Counted from the first letter of the stretch, positions 33,358 through 43,148 are shown. The stretch: 49,502 nucleotides of DNA from a virus (IMGVR_UViG_3300009155_002539:1-49502), one strand, 5' to 3'. Numbers and translations: made by a program. Notes: a model not told the origin generated them from the letters alone.

Positions 33358-36300
33358 ATGAATTTAATAAATGAAGCAAACAAACCAAAAGTAACTAAAA
33401 CAATAGTTGTTTATGCGGGTAGATTTCAGCCTTTTCATAAAGGACACTATGCTGCATATCAACATTTAGTATCTGAATTTGGTTCCGGTAATGTTTATAT
33501 TGCAACATCGAATGATACATCTTCGGATAAATCTCCATTTTCATTTAATGAAAAGAAAGAAATTGCAACTAAAATGTTTGGAGTACCATCGACTAAATTT
33601 GTAAAAGTTAGCAATCCATACAGACCTATGGAACTACTTAAAAAATTTGATGGCAAAGATACACAATATATTGCTGCCGTAGGTGAAAAGGATGCTGATA
33701 GATTAAATGGTAAATATTTTAAACCATATAACGGGAAAGCCGGATATGGTTATGATGAAATTGGTTACACATATCCAATACCTGGAGAAGAAAATCCAAT
33801 AAGTGGGACACAAGTTAGAAAAGGATTGGGAAGTGATGATAAAGAAAAAGCTAAAAAGTTTTTTCTTAAAGCGTATCCAAAATTCGATAAAGATATTTTT
33901 AAAATGATAACATCAAAATTAAATGAAGGATTTCCAGGTGGTATAGGAGTTGGATTAGATTTACCAGGTGGATATATTAACGGAGCTCCAACAGGTTCAG
34001 TAGATGAAACAAATAATACACAACCTTCATCAAAAATGAGACCAGAACCACATCCTACAAGACATGAAACGGAGCATCCATCAGATGAACCAGATTGGCA
34101 TAAAAAGAATGAACCATATGACCCTATTTCAGAAATAGTAGAAAGATATATTACAAATGAAATGTTTGAAGAATTTGCTAAACAATATTTTGGTGAAGCA
34201 CCTAATAAAGCATTAGATAGAGATATAACATATACAAATTCAAAAGGAAAATCAACTAAAATTAAAGCTAGAGATGCTTTAAGATTACCAAAAGAACATC
34301 CTGCACATATTCAAGCAGCAAAAATAGTTGGACCATCGGATGCACCGGCAAATGAACCAAAACCAAAAGAACAACCTGGAAAAGCAGCAACTCAAGCAGC
34401 AAAACCAGCTGAACCTGGCCAACCAACAAAAAAAGGTCAAACACAACAAGGGAAAATAGATAAGGAAACTGGAACATCTGCTCCTGGAGAAAAAGGACAA
34501 GAACAAGGCCCCCCACCTGAACAAAAATTAGGAGGTGGTGAATTAAAATCCGATGCTGAAAAATCTAATATAGATAAAATTAAAGAAAAGGCTGCAGAAA
34601 TAGCTAAAGAAGCAAAAAGAAAATGTGAAGATATAATCAAAGATTTTTCAGAAGAAGAACAACATGAAGTACACGAAACAACCAACCCACATTCCGAAAC
34701 AAGAAAAGAGTGGACTCAAAAAATTGGTGATTTTATTTCAAATCTTCCAAAAAATATAGCAGAAAAAGTATATGAAGTTGTAAAACAAAAATACCACCAA
34801 CTAAAAAATACAGGTAGAGGCCTAAAATCTTTGGCATTATCAACAATGTATACCGGTAAACCACAATTTGGTTGGTTTAAAGATAAAGATGGACAATACA
34901 AATATAGTGAGCATGAGGAAAAAAGACAAAGAAAAGCGTGTATTTCAACTCTTAAAGATGTAGCGGTAATAGGGGCATCGGTTGTAGTAGGTGCAGCAAT
35001 TGCAGGAGCAAGTGGAGCAGCAGTAGCTGGAAAGGGTATTGGTGGTATTATCCACGCTGCGACTCATGGTGCAGCTCATTCGGTATCAAGCGTTGGTGGA
35101 TTTTCAGCACATGCAGCGATTGATTTCGCAAAACATTGCGGACTAGAAGCAGTTGGATTGGCAGCGGGTGAGGGACATGTCGAAGCACAAGTTGGTGCAG
35201 GCGTTGCTGGGTTAGGACATATGGCGCTTAAAGGTATGGGATTAATGGAAGAAATGGATGAAACAAAGGCACATGGTGATATGTTTATAAAATTAGTTGC
35301 AGATGTTGTTAAAAAAATGGAAACATTTGAACCAAATCCTCAACAATTATTAAAAACATTAGAATCTTATAAAAAACAAAAAGAAGTTTCAAAATTACAA
35401 AATATTACAAAAGGATTAAATGAAAACATTTCAGAAACTAAACAAAATTCAATTCAACATTTTGTAGAATTTGCAACTAAACGATTAAAATTAAAAGAAA
35501 CGCCAAAAGTTAATTTAATTACAGGTAGAGATTTTGCAGAAGTAAAAACAAGTTTAGGTGGGTATAATCCAGATGATAAATCTATATATGTAGCAATCGA
35601 AGGTAGATTAACCGCTGATATTTGTAGAACTCTTGCACATGAAATGGTTCATAGAAAGCAAGATGAAATGGGATTAGTTAGAAATGTTAATAAAGATGGA
35701 GCGGATGGTTCACCAATAGAAAATCAAGCACATGCAGTTGCAGGAATTCTAATGAGAGAATATGGTAGAGTTAATAAACAAATTTATCAAGAAGCACACA
35801 CAGCATATAATCACGTACCTGTAAGTAAGGCGGATAAGGATTTTACAAATAATCACAAATTCGATATAGGAATAAAAGCAGATGATGATACGATTGATTT
35901 TGATGGCAAAGGTGGATATCAAAAGGTGGAAGATATTAATGTAGATGTTGATAAGGGAGATACCGTCTTAATGGGAAAATTTAAAAACAAAAAAGTTGTT
36001 GTTAAGGATTTTGGAAAAGATGACCATGGAATGCCAACAATAAATGGTAAAGTAGCAACTACATTTAGAATGGATAAGAAAGGGCAGAATATATACGAAA
36101 TGGGAAGTAAAGATGTCCATTTTAAAAATGTTGTAAAGTATTTTGATAAAGGAGGACCTAACATTAAAAAACAAGTTAGTTTAGTAGTTTGTGGAAGTAA
36201 AAAACCAAATAGAGATGAAATAGTTGGAAGTTTAAGGGATATGGGATATGAAGAAATCACATCAATTGAAAAAAGATTAGGTATAGAAGATTTATTTGAA

Positions 36301-37776
36301 AAAAAAAATCTAAAAGAAGTTAGTTTAAACACATCCGAAGATGGTTCACCTGACGGTGGATATGTTCCAAAAGGTAAAAAAAGAGTATTAGACGGACAAG
36401 ATGGTATAAACAAACAAGAAGATTGGTATACAAATGGTGGATATACACAAACCGAATTTCCAACAGCAGATGCGATATTTGGAGATGAAGATGGTGAAGA
36501 AAGAACTATTAGATATACAATTAAAAATCTTCCTGATGTTGATTATGTAGAAACGGATTTTATTAAAGAAGGTTTATTAATGGAAGGTGGTGCATATGGT
36601 CATATGAGCCATCCATTTGATGATATGGATTTAACTTTTGGTGATTTAAAAGATATTATTACAAAAGCATTAGAAGGAGATTTAGGTGTAGTAAGAGAAA
36701 AAACTGATGGACAGGCTTTGGCAATAAGTTGGAAAAGTGGTAGATTAATCGCAGCTAGAAATAAAGGAAATTTAGCAAACGCTGGAGCAAATGCAATGGG
36801 TATCGAAGATGTTGCATCAAAGTTTGCAGGTAGAGGTGGTTTAACTGATGCATATAATTTTGCTATGAGAGATTTATCAGCTGCAATACAATCTCTTTCG
36901 GAAACTCAAAGAAAAAAGATATTTAACGAAGGAAAATGTTTTATGAATTTGGAAGTAATCTGGCCTACATCGGTAAATGTTATTCCTTACGGACAAGCTT
37001 TATTAATATTTCATAATACAACTTGTTATGATGAGAAAGGAAACGCAATTGGTGCAGACCAGGGTACAGCAAGAACATTAGCTGGTATGATTAAACAAGT
37101 TAATGCAGATGTTCAATCTAAATATACAATTCAAGGCCCGCCGGTAACTGAAATACCAAAATCATCAGATTTGGCATCTAAAAAAGGAAAATATCTTTCA
37201 AAATTAAATAAAGTACAAAATGAATTTGGTTTAAAAGATAGTGATAATGTTTCAGTATATCATCAAACTTGGTGGGAAAATTTTATTGATACAAAAGCAC
37301 CATCAAAGGTTGATAAAATGACAAAAGAATCATTAGTTAGAAGATGGGCGTTTGGAGATAAATCATTTCGTTTAAATACAATATCAAATCCTAAATTACA
37401 GGATTGGGCGGTTGAAAACGATAAAGTAAATGTTATAAAACAACAAAAAGAAAATATCAAACCATTTGAAGAAATATTTTTAGGAGTTGGTGCAGATGTA
37501 TTAGAATTTGTTGGAAGTGTATTGACTGTTCATCCAGATAAAGCCATTCGTTCAATGAAAGAGAAATTAAAATCAGTTGCAAGTCAGGTAAGAGATTCTG
37601 GAAGTCCGGCCCAAATACAAAAATTAAAACAAGAATTAAATAGATTAAATCAATTGGGTGGTATTGATAAAATAGTTGCAAATGAAGGATTAGTATTTTT
37701 TTATAATGGTAACACATATAAACTTACTGGTACATTTGCACCTCTAAATCAAATACTTGGTATTTTTTACGAATAA
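33358..37776 (+). CDS. Giant multidomain protein: HIGH nucleotidyltransferase, zincin peptidase, ligase-type nucleotidyltransferase
   Basis: 1472 residues in one frame. Residues 15-190 are an NMN/cytidylyltransferase-like domain: GRFQPFHKGH (21-30, H27 and H30) and ISGTQVR (148-154). A Pro/Lys/Glu/Gln-rich linker spans about 210-430, and an Ala/Gly-rich hydrophobic segment about 535-640. A zincin motif HEMVH (761-765) with a possible third ligand E788 (ENQAHA) follows. The C-terminus (about 1085-1472) has ligase-superfamily motifs: REKTDG (K1115 nucleophile, D1117, G1118), the AARNKGN motif, MNLEVIWP, EGLVFFYNG (E1443) and YKLTG (K1455). The order I-III-IV-V matches Rnl2-type ligases, with a long insertion between III and IV. 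Virion or RNA/DNA-repair role unknown. Confidence 0.8.
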   Translation: MNLINEANKPKVTKTIVVYAGRFQPFHKGHYAAYQHLVSEFGSGNVYIATSNDTSSDKSPFSFNEKKEIATKMFGVPSTKFVKVSNPYRPMELLKKFDGKDTQYIAAVGEKDADRLNGKYFKPYNGKAGYGYDEIGYTYPIPGEENPISGTQVRKGLGSDDKEKAKKFFLKAYPKFDKDIFKMITSKLNEGFPGGIGVGLDLPGGYINGAPTGSVDETNNTQPSSKMRPEPHPTRHETEHPSDEPDWHKKNEPYDPISEIVERYITNEMFEEFAKQYFGEAPNKALDRDITYTNSKGKSTKIKARDALRLPKEHPAHIQAAKIVGPSDAPANEPKPKEQPGKAATQAAKPAEPGQPTKKGQTQQGKIDKETGTSAPGEKGQEQGPPPEQKLGGGELKSDAEKSNIDKIKEKAAEIAKEAKRKCEDIIKDFSEEEQHEVHETTNPHSETRKEWTQKIGDFISNLPKNIAEKVYEVVKQKYHQLKNTGRGLKSLALSTMYTGKPQFGWFKDKDGQYKYSEHEEKRQRKACISTLKDVAVIGASVVVGAAIAGASGAAVAGKGIGGIIHAATHGAAHSVSSVGGFSAHAAIDFAKHCGLEAVGLAAGEGHVEAQVGAGVAGLGHMALKGMGLMEEMDETKAHGDMFIKLVADVVKKMETFEPNPQQLLKTLESYKKQKEVSKLQNITKGLNENISETKQNSIQHFVEFATKRLKLKETPKVNLITGRDFAEVKTSLGGYNPDDKSIYVAIEGRLTADICRTLAHEMVHRKQDEMGLVRNVNKDGADGSPIENQAHAVAGILMREYGRVNKQIYQEAHTAYNHVPVSKADKDFTNNHKFDIGIKADDDTIDFDGKGGYQKVEDINVDVDKGDTVLMGKFKNKKVVVKDFGKDDHGMPTINGKVATTFRMDKKGQNIYEMGSKDVHFKNVVKYFDKGGPNIKKQVSLVVCGSKKPNRDEIVGSLRDMGYEEITSIEKRLGIEDLFEKKNLKEVSLNTSEDGSPDGGYVPKGKKRVLDGQDGINKQEDWYTNGGYTQTEFPTADAIFGDEDGEERTIRYTIKNLPDVDYVETDFIKEGLLMEGGAYGHMSHPFDDMDLTFGDLKDIITKALEGDLGVVREKTDGQALAISWKSGRLIAARNKGNLANAGANAMGIEDVASKFAGRGGLTDAYNFAMRDLSAAIQSLSETQRKKIFNEGKCFMNLEVIWPTSVNVIPYGQALLIFHNTTCYDEKGNAIGADQGTARTLAGMIKQVNADVQSKYTIQGPPVTEIPKSSDLASKKGKYLSKLNKVQNEFGLKDSDNVSVYHQTWWENFIDTKAPSKVDKMTKESLVRRWAFGDKSFRLNTISNPKLQDWAVENDKVNVIKQQKENIKPFEEIFLGVGADVLEFVGSVLTVHPDKAIRSMKEKLKSVASQVRDSGSPAQIQKLKQELNRLNQLGGIDKIVANEGLVFFYNGNTYKLTGTFAPLNQILGIFYE

Positions 37777-37822
37777 AATTGATATATATAGTATAAACAA
37801 TTAGTTATTTAAACATAGTAGT

Positions 37823-38491
37823 ATGGCAAAAAGAAAAAGTTTTGATGAGAAAAATAAAAATATTCATAAATCTCGTAAACTTATTATAGATACCGTCTTT
37901 GGTAGAGAAGATAATACACAAAGAGTATTTGGTTATGAAAAGGAAACGGAAACAAAAAGAGAAGTAGGTGATAGGTGGACGGATAGTGATGGAAAGGAAT
38001 GGGAACAGAAAGAAGGTTTTAAAATAGCAGTTTCTCAAATGGATGATGTGAGGGATTTTTTACAAAAAATGAACACATGTCATGGAGTAGATTGTAAAAC
38101 AGATAAATACAGCAATGCGGATAAAAAATTAATTCGTAGAACTGGATTATGTATTGTTTGTTTAGCTAAAAAAGAAAGAGAACTTCAACAAGATGGAACA
38201 TATCCATTTTATGAAGATTATAAAATAACTTTAAATAAACTAGCATATGTTAGAGATATGAAAGTTAAAATGGAAGAAAGTTTGGCAGGTATAAAATCTC
38301 ATTTTGAAACCATTACCGAAGATGGTAAATTAGAAAAGTGGGAATGGAAAGTGGATATAGAACAAGTTAAAAAAGATGTGAAAAAAGATATTGATGGTGC
38401 TTACGATGCTATTGAAACATTGATAGAACGTAAGTTGGCATTAGAAAATAAGTTACGTGAATTAAATCATCCAGAATTGATAAAAAATTAA
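37823..38491 (+). CDS. Hypothetical protein with Cys pairs, 222 aa
   Basis: I do not recognise this 222-residue protein. It has a charged N-terminus, a WTDSDGKEWEQKEGF segment (about 52-66), two Cys pairs (CHGVDC about 88-93 and CIVC about 112-115) that could bind zinc, and a helical Lys/Glu-rich C-terminal half. It lies two genes before the large terminase, the position of the small terminase (gp16) in T4, but it shows no clear helix-turn-helix. A DNA-binding packaging or head role is possible only from position. Preceded by a TATATATAG stretch at 37783-37791, weakly like the late motif. Confidence 0.6.
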   Translation: MAKRKSFDEKNKNIHKSRKLIIDTVFGREDNTQRVFGYEKETETKREVGDRWTDSDGKEWEQKEGFKIAVSQMDDVRDFLQKMNTCHGVDCKTDKYSNADKKLIRRTGLCIVCLAKKERELQQDGTYPFYEDYKITLNKLAYVRDMKVKMEESLAGIKSHFETITEDGKLEKWEWKVDIEQVKKDVKKDIDGAYDAIETLIERKLALENKLRELNHPELIKN

Positions 38492-38493
38492 TT

Positions 38494-39141
38494 ATGAAAA
38501 AATTATTAAATTTAAAAAACATTGCAATTGCAGTTTTAATTGCAATTATTTTATTAGAGTATTTTAATCCAGGTGGTAAAATGCCAGGAAGAACCATTAA
38601 AATTGATGGAAAAAAATACGAAGTTATTAAACATGAAATAGACACTGTCGAAGTTGTAAAAACAAAAACTTTAACTAAAAAAGGAGCAGATATTATACAT
38701 GAAGTAATTCTACATGATACGGCAATTAGACTAGTTGATGTGGACACAGCGGCATTATTACATGATTATTTAGCAAAATATATCTACAAAGATACATTAC
38801 ATTTACCAGATAGTTTAGGTGAAGTTTCTCTTATAGATACAATTACAAAAAACAAAATTTTAGGTAGAACCTTCAACGCAAAAGTAAAGCAAAGAGAAAT
38901 TAAAGAAACTTTAATTGTTAAAGAATTACCTAAAACTCAAGTATATTATGGATTAACTGGTGGATTTAATAAAGCAGATGTGGTTTCAAATTTAGGTGCA
39001 GGATTATTAATCAAAACTAAAAAAGATAAAATCTATAATTTGGGTGTTGGTATTTCTAATAGAGTAACCGATGGAACTAACGGAACATTATCTCCATATA
39101 TCGGTGGTGGTGTATATTGGAAAATAAAATTTAAAAAATAA
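38494..39141 (+). CDS. Membrane-anchored protein with beta-rich C-terminus
   Basis: This 215-residue protein starts with a positively charged cap (MKKLLNLKN) and a single hydrophobic helix at about residues 10-24, a probable inner-membrane anchor with the rest in the periplasm. Residues 45-150 are mixed and charged. The last 65 residues alternate aromatic/Gly strands (YYGLTGGF, LGAGLLI, YNLGVGIS, YIGGGVYWKIKF) like outer-membrane beta hairpins. This could suit a one-piece spanin for lysis or another envelope protein; no lysis motif is diagnostic. Overlaps the terminase start by 1 base (TAATG). Confidence 0.65.
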   Translation: MKKLLNLKNIAIAVLIAIILLEYFNPGGKMPGRTIKIDGKKYEVIKHEIDTVEVVKTKTLTKKGADIIHEVILHDTAIRLVDVDTAALLHDYLAKYIYKDTLHLPDSLGEVSLIDTITKNKILGRTFNAKVKQREIKETLIVKELPKTQVYYGLTGGFNKADVVSNLGAGLLIKTKKDKIYNLGVGISNRVTDGTNGTLSPYIGGGVYWKIKFKK

Positions 39142-40751
39142 TGTCTGTTCAAGGGCAACCTAAAAAGTCATTAAAAGAGATAATAGCTGAAGAATTTCGT
39201 AAATGTGCGGGAGACCCGATATATTTTATGAAAAAATATTGTATAATTCAGCATCCGGTGAGAGGAAAAATACCCTTTCACCTTTATCATTTCCAGGAAG
39301 ATTGTTTAACAGACTTCAAAGATAATCGTTTTAATATTATTCTTAAATCTCGTCAGTTAGGGTTATCAACTCTTTCTGCGGGATTTATACTTTGGAAGAT
39401 GTTGTTTAATCAAGATTTTAACGCATTGGTTATTGCAACAAAAGTGACTGTAGCAAAGAATCTGGTAGAGAAAGTAAGAGTTATGCACGACTTACTTCCT
39501 ATTTGGTTAAGAGATGGTAGTAATAGTTCGGTAGAAGATAATAAACTTTCTCTTAAATTAAAAAATGGTTCACAAGTAAAAGCAATCGCATCTTCTCCAG
39601 ATGCAGGACGTTCTGAAGCCCTATCCCTATTAGTTGTGGATGAGGCGGCGTTCATTAGAGATATTGATGAAATTTGGTTATCAGCACAATCTACATTATC
39701 AACGGGTGGTTCTGCAATTGTATTATCTACTCCAAATGGTGTGGGTAACTGGTTCCATAAAATGTGGGTAGAAGGGGAAAGTGGAAGTAATGGTTTCAAT
39801 TGTATCAATCTTCATTGGACTGTTCATCCAGAAAGAAATCAGGCATGGAGAGATGAACAAACTCGTATTTTAGGAGTTAAAGGAGCGGCACAAGAATGTG
39901 ATTGTGACTTTGTTGGTTCCGGTGATACCGTCATTGACCCTGAATTACTAATGTGGTATAAAGATACATATGTGATGGACCCTGTCGAAAAAGTTGGATT
40001 TGATGGTAACTATTGGAAATGGGAACATCCTAACTACAATCGAAACTATATGGTAGTTGCCGACGTAGCTAGAGGTGATGGTTCGGATTATTCTACATTT
40101 CAGGTAATTGATATTGAAGATAGTTCACAAGTTGCCGAATATAGAGGTAAAATCGAAACAAAAGATTTTGGTAATTTTTTAACAGCGGTAGCAACCGAAT
40201 GGAATAACGCACTTTTAGTAGTAGAAAATTCAAATGTTGGTTGGTCAACTATACAAACTATTATAGATAGAGGATATGGAAATCTATTCTATATGAGTAA
40301 TGATTTAAAATATATTGATGTTGAAAAACAAATGTCTAATAAATTTTATAGAGACGAAAAGAAAATGATTGCAGGTTTTAGTACGACTTCAAAAACTAGA
40401 CCATTAATTATATCAGCATTGGACACCTATATGACAGATAAAGATATTCTAATTCGTTCACAAAGATTGATAGATGAAATGTTTACTTTTATTTGGAGTG
40501 GTGGTAGAGCCGAAGCTATGAAAAGTTATAATGATGATTTAATTATGGCATTAGCAATTGGATTGTGGGTTCGTAATACAGCACTTCGTTTAAAGCAAGA
40601 AGGGATTGATTTAACTAAAAGTATGTTAAACTCTGCTCATGTAAATAAACATTCTGGACTATATACAGCACATAGTCATTTAAAAGATAATCCATATGAA
40701 ATGAATGTAGGTAGAGGTGAAAAAGAAAACTTAACTTGGTTAATTGGTTAA
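39141..40751 (+). CDS. 17: Terminase large subunit (gp17-like)
   Basis: The 536-residue DNA-packaging motor protein has an N-terminal ATPase with SRQLGLST (70-77, Walker A-like), VVDEAAF (165-171, Walker B with catalytic Glu) and the LSTPNGVGNWF coupling motif. The C-terminal RNase H-fold nuclease shows ADVARGDGSD (D308), a VENSNVG strand and YNDD (D465, D466). This is the T4 gp17 layout; T4's is somewhat longer (610). It docks on the portal at the prohead and cuts concatemers. It comes directly after the membrane protein and is followed, after a late-motif copy, by a small conserved gene and the portal. No intein or intron. Confidence 0.95.
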   Translation: MSVQGQPKKSLKEIIAEEFRKCAGDPIYFMKKYCIIQHPVRGKIPFHLYHFQEDCLTDFKDNRFNIILKSRQLGLSTLSAGFILWKMLFNQDFNALVIATKVTVAKNLVEKVRVMHDLLPIWLRDGSNSSVEDNKLSLKLKNGSQVKAIASSPDAGRSEALSLLVVDEAAFIRDIDEIWLSAQSTLSTGGSAIVLSTPNGVGNWFHKMWVEGESGSNGFNCINLHWTVHPERNQAWRDEQTRILGVKGAAQECDCDFVGSGDTVIDPELLMWYKDTYVMDPVEKVGFDGNYWKWEHPNYNRNYMVVADVARGDGSDYSTFQVIDIEDSSQVAEYRGKIETKDFGNFLTAVATEWNNALLVVENSNVGWSTIQTIIDRGYGNLFYMSNDLKYIDVEKQMSNKFYRDEKKMIAGFSTTSKTRPLIISALDTYMTDKDILIRSQRLIDEMFTFIWSGGRAEAMKSYNDDLIMALAIGLWVRNTALRLKQEGIDLTKSMLNSAHVNKHSGLYTAHSHLKDNPYEMNVGRGEKENLTWLIG

Positions 40752-40758
40752 TTCTTTA

Positions 40759-40768
40759 TATTTATATG
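40759..40768 (+). promoter_or_regulatory. Candidate late-promoter motif TATTTATATG
   Basis: This copy lies in the 33-base gap after the terminase and 16 bases before the ATG at 40785. Together with the copies at 90, 1375, 33347 and 43149 it forms a consistent TATTTATA core. Spacing here would give a leader of about a dozen bases. Confidence 0.45.
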
Positions 40769-40784
40769 TTGAAACTATTGTAAT

Positions 40785-41333
40785 ATGAGACTAATAAACT
40801 TAATTCCATTGAAAGAAATGGAAAATCCTTGTTGGAAAGGATACGAAATGGTTGGAACAAAGAATAAAAATGGTAAAGAAGTACCAAATTGTGTTCCAGT
40901 AAAAGAAAATGATAATCCAGGTGGTTATTGGGGAGATGAAGCAACGGAAGATATTAATAGTGATGACGATGTTAATTATGGTTTAGTTGAACCAGAAGAA
41001 TATGATGTAGAAGATGAGGACATGGGAGATTTTATTTCTTTTATGAGAGCATACGCTAAAGATTTAAATGAAGCAACTTGCCCTTGTATGCATGAAGCAG
41101 AATATCAAGGTAGAGAAGTTAAGTTGGGCAAACCAATGCAAGGTGATGTTAAGAAATTCAAAGTATATGTAAAGAATCCTGCAGGAAATGTTGTTAAAGT
41201 AAACTTCGGACAAAAAGGAATGAAGATTAGAAAATCAAATCCTGCTGCAAGAAAATCATTTAGAGCTAGAATGAATTGTGATAGTCCAGGACCTAGACAT
41301 AAAGCAAATTATTGGTCTTGTAGAAAATGGTAA
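40785..41333 (+). CDS. Conserved phage head-cluster protein, 182 aa
   Basis: This 182-residue protein has three parts: an N-terminal MRLINLIPLKE leader, a CWKGYEMVGTKNKNGKEVPNC motif (about 16-36) that recurs in phage proteins, an acidic middle, and a conserved basic C-terminus (KKFKVYVKNPAGNVVKVNFG, then ARKSFRARMNCD and WSCRKW). The last block has Cys residues that may bind metal, and the pattern is familiar from T4-like marine phages, often near head genes; its function is not known to me. The leader resembles that of the gene at 45806 (MKLVNLIPGKE), which may be a prohead targeting or cleavage signal. Confidence 0.7.
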   Translation: MRLINLIPLKEMENPCWKGYEMVGTKNKNGKEVPNCVPVKENDNPGGYWGDEATEDINSDDDVNYGLVEPEEYDVEDEDMGDFISFMRAYAKDLNEATCPCMHEAEYQGREVKLGKPMQGDVKKFKVYVKNPAGNVVKVNFGQKGMKIRKSNPAARKSFRARMNCDSPGPRHKANYWSCRKW

Positions 41334-41344
41334 ATTTGGAAAAG

Positions 41345-41358
41345 TGGAAAATTTTCCA
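41345..41358. repeat. 14-base perfect palindrome TGGAAAATTTTCCA
   Basis: A 7+7 perfect dyad without spacer lies between the head-cluster gene and the portal gene, just before a TATTTAG stretch (41361-41367). It could be a protein operator. As RNA it would be a poor hairpin (no loop), so an intrinsic terminator is unlikely. Confidence 0.5.
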
Positions 41359-41387
41359 TATATTTAGAAAAATAGAATTATATAAAA

Positions 41388-43130
41388 ATGGCAGATAAAA
41401 CAATATTCGGTAGGTTACAAAAATTATTTTCAACAAATACCATAGTTCGTAAAACTACAAAAGGTGTTAAAGTTGTTGATACTGATGAGTATCAATCAAT
41501 GACAACTAACCTTGTTGACCGTTTTATGAAAATGAGAGTAACCAATTTTGGTACGGGTCAGTTAGAATCTTCGATGGCATATCAACAAGTTAGAATTGAT
41601 TTGTTTAGAGATTATGATTCAATGGATAGTGACCCAATTTTATCATCAGCGTTAAATATATACGCAGATGAATCTACTGCTAGAAACGAACAAGGAAATG
41701 TATTAAAAATTCATCATGAAGATGATAATATTAAACAAATATTAGAAAATTTATTTTATGATATTGTAAATGTTGAATTTAACTTATGGCCTTGGGTAAG
41801 AAATTTGGTTAAGTATGGTGATTTTTATTTACAATTAGAAATGGCGGAAGGATTGGGTATTGTGAATGTTCTCCCAATGTCTACATATGAAATGAGTAGA
41901 ATTGAAGGATTTGACCCAAAAAATCCACAAAGAGTTAAATTTATTTATGCTCCATATCAAAATCCATATAACGCAGTAGGGCAAACTGCAAAGAAAGAAT
42001 ATGAGAACTATGAGATTGCCCATTTTCGTTTAAATAATGATTCTAACTTCTTACCTTATGGTAAATCAATGCTAGAAGGTGCAAGAAGAGTTTGGAAACA
42101 AGTTATGTTAATGGAGGATGCTATGTTAATTCATAGAGTAATGAGAGCTCCTGAAAAAAGAATCTTTAAAATTGATGTTGGTAATATTCCACCAAATGAA
42201 GTGGATAACTACATGCAAAAAATTATCAATTCATCTAAAAAAGTTCCTTTTGTGGATGAAAAAACAGGTGAATATAATTTAAAATATAATGTTCAAAATC
42301 TTATAGAAGATTATTATATGCCAGTAAGAGGTAGTGATAATGGTACTTCTATTGATACCCTAAAAGGATTGGAGTATAATATGATTGATGATATTAACTA
42401 CTTAAAAGGTAAGTTAATGGCCGCTCTTCAAATTCCAAAAGCATATTTAGGATATGAAGAAGATACCAATGGTAAAGCTACATTGGCAGCAATGGATGTT
42501 AGATTTGCAAAAACAATTGAAAGAATACAAAGAGTAGTTATATCGGAATTAACAAAAATAGCAATCATTCATTTATATGCACAAGGAATAGATGATGACC
42601 GTTTGACGGATTTTACTTTAGAATTAACTATTCCATCTAAAATCTATGAGCAAGAGCAAGTTGAACTATATACTTCAAAGGTAGCTTTAATTCAACAAAT
42701 GCAGCAAACGAAAATGTTCTCTAAAGAATGGATGTATGAAGCGGTAATGAAAATGGCTAAAGATGAACAAGATGAAATGACATTACAAGTATTAGATGAT
42801 ACTAAACAAACATTCCGTTTAACATCAATTGAAACTCAAGGCGTTGACCCTGCAAAAGAAACCGGTACCGATGGTCCTACTAATGTTGAAGAAGAATTGG
42901 ATAGATTAAAAACTGAATTAGAAGAAGATGGTGTTGGTAGACCTAAAGACCCTGTTAGATATGGTAAAGATGACCATCCAGAAGGTAGAGACCCATTAGG
43001 TATTAAGACCCTTAAACAAAAAGAAGGTTCGGTAGGATATAAACCTAGAAAAAATTCATATTTTGAGATATTTAAAGATATGAATGGAAACAAAAAAAAG
43101 ATTTTAACAGAGAATTTAGATAAAGAGTAG
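41388..43130 (+). CDS. 20: Portal protein (gp20-like)
   Basis: The 580-residue protein matches T4-type portals. The N-terminal part includes DYDSMDSDPILSSALNIYADEST (about 75-97), followed by WPWVRNLVKYGDFYLQLE (about 134-151), a typical portal core. A central PKAYLGYEEDTNGKATLAAMDVRFAKTIERIQ segment (about 352-385) matches the stem and wing region. The C-terminus is charged and disordered. Twelve copies would form the head vertex through which DNA passes and on which the prohead is nucleated. Location two genes after the terminase and before the protease, scaffold and capsid genes agrees with T4 order. Confidence 0.93.
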   Translation: MADKTIFGRLQKLFSTNTIVRKTTKGVKVVDTDEYQSMTTNLVDRFMKMRVTNFGTGQLESSMAYQQVRIDLFRDYDSMDSDPILSSALNIYADESTARNEQGNVLKIHHEDDNIKQILENLFYDIVNVEFNLWPWVRNLVKYGDFYLQLEMAEGLGIVNVLPMSTYEMSRIEGFDPKNPQRVKFIYAPYQNPYNAVGQTAKKEYENYEIAHFRLNNDSNFLPYGKSMLEGARRVWKQVMLMEDAMLIHRVMRAPEKRIFKIDVGNIPPNEVDNYMQKIINSSKKVPFVDEKTGEYNLKYNVQNLIEDYYMPVRGSDNGTSIDTLKGLEYNMIDDINYLKGKLMAALQIPKAYLGYEEDTNGKATLAAMDVRFAKTIERIQRVVISELTKIAIIHLYAQGIDDDRLTDFTLELTIPSKIYEQEQVELYTSKVALIQQMQQTKMFSKEWMYEAVMKMAKDEQDEMTLQVLDDTKQTFRLTSIETQGVDPAKETGTDGPTNVEEELDRLKTELEEDGVGRPKDPVRYGKDDHPEGRDPLGIKTLKQKEGSVGYKPRKNSYFEIFKDMNGNKKKILTENLDKE

Positions 43131-43148
43131 TATTCTCATAGAAAGATA

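Noticed and set aside
35919-36413. 164-codon open frame on the minus strand inside the large multidomain gene
   Set aside because: It lies wholly within the 1472-residue frame, whose motifs run through both sides. The antisense product is hydrophobic, Ser/Phe-rich low-complexity, as expected for the complement of Lys/Glu-rich coding DNA.
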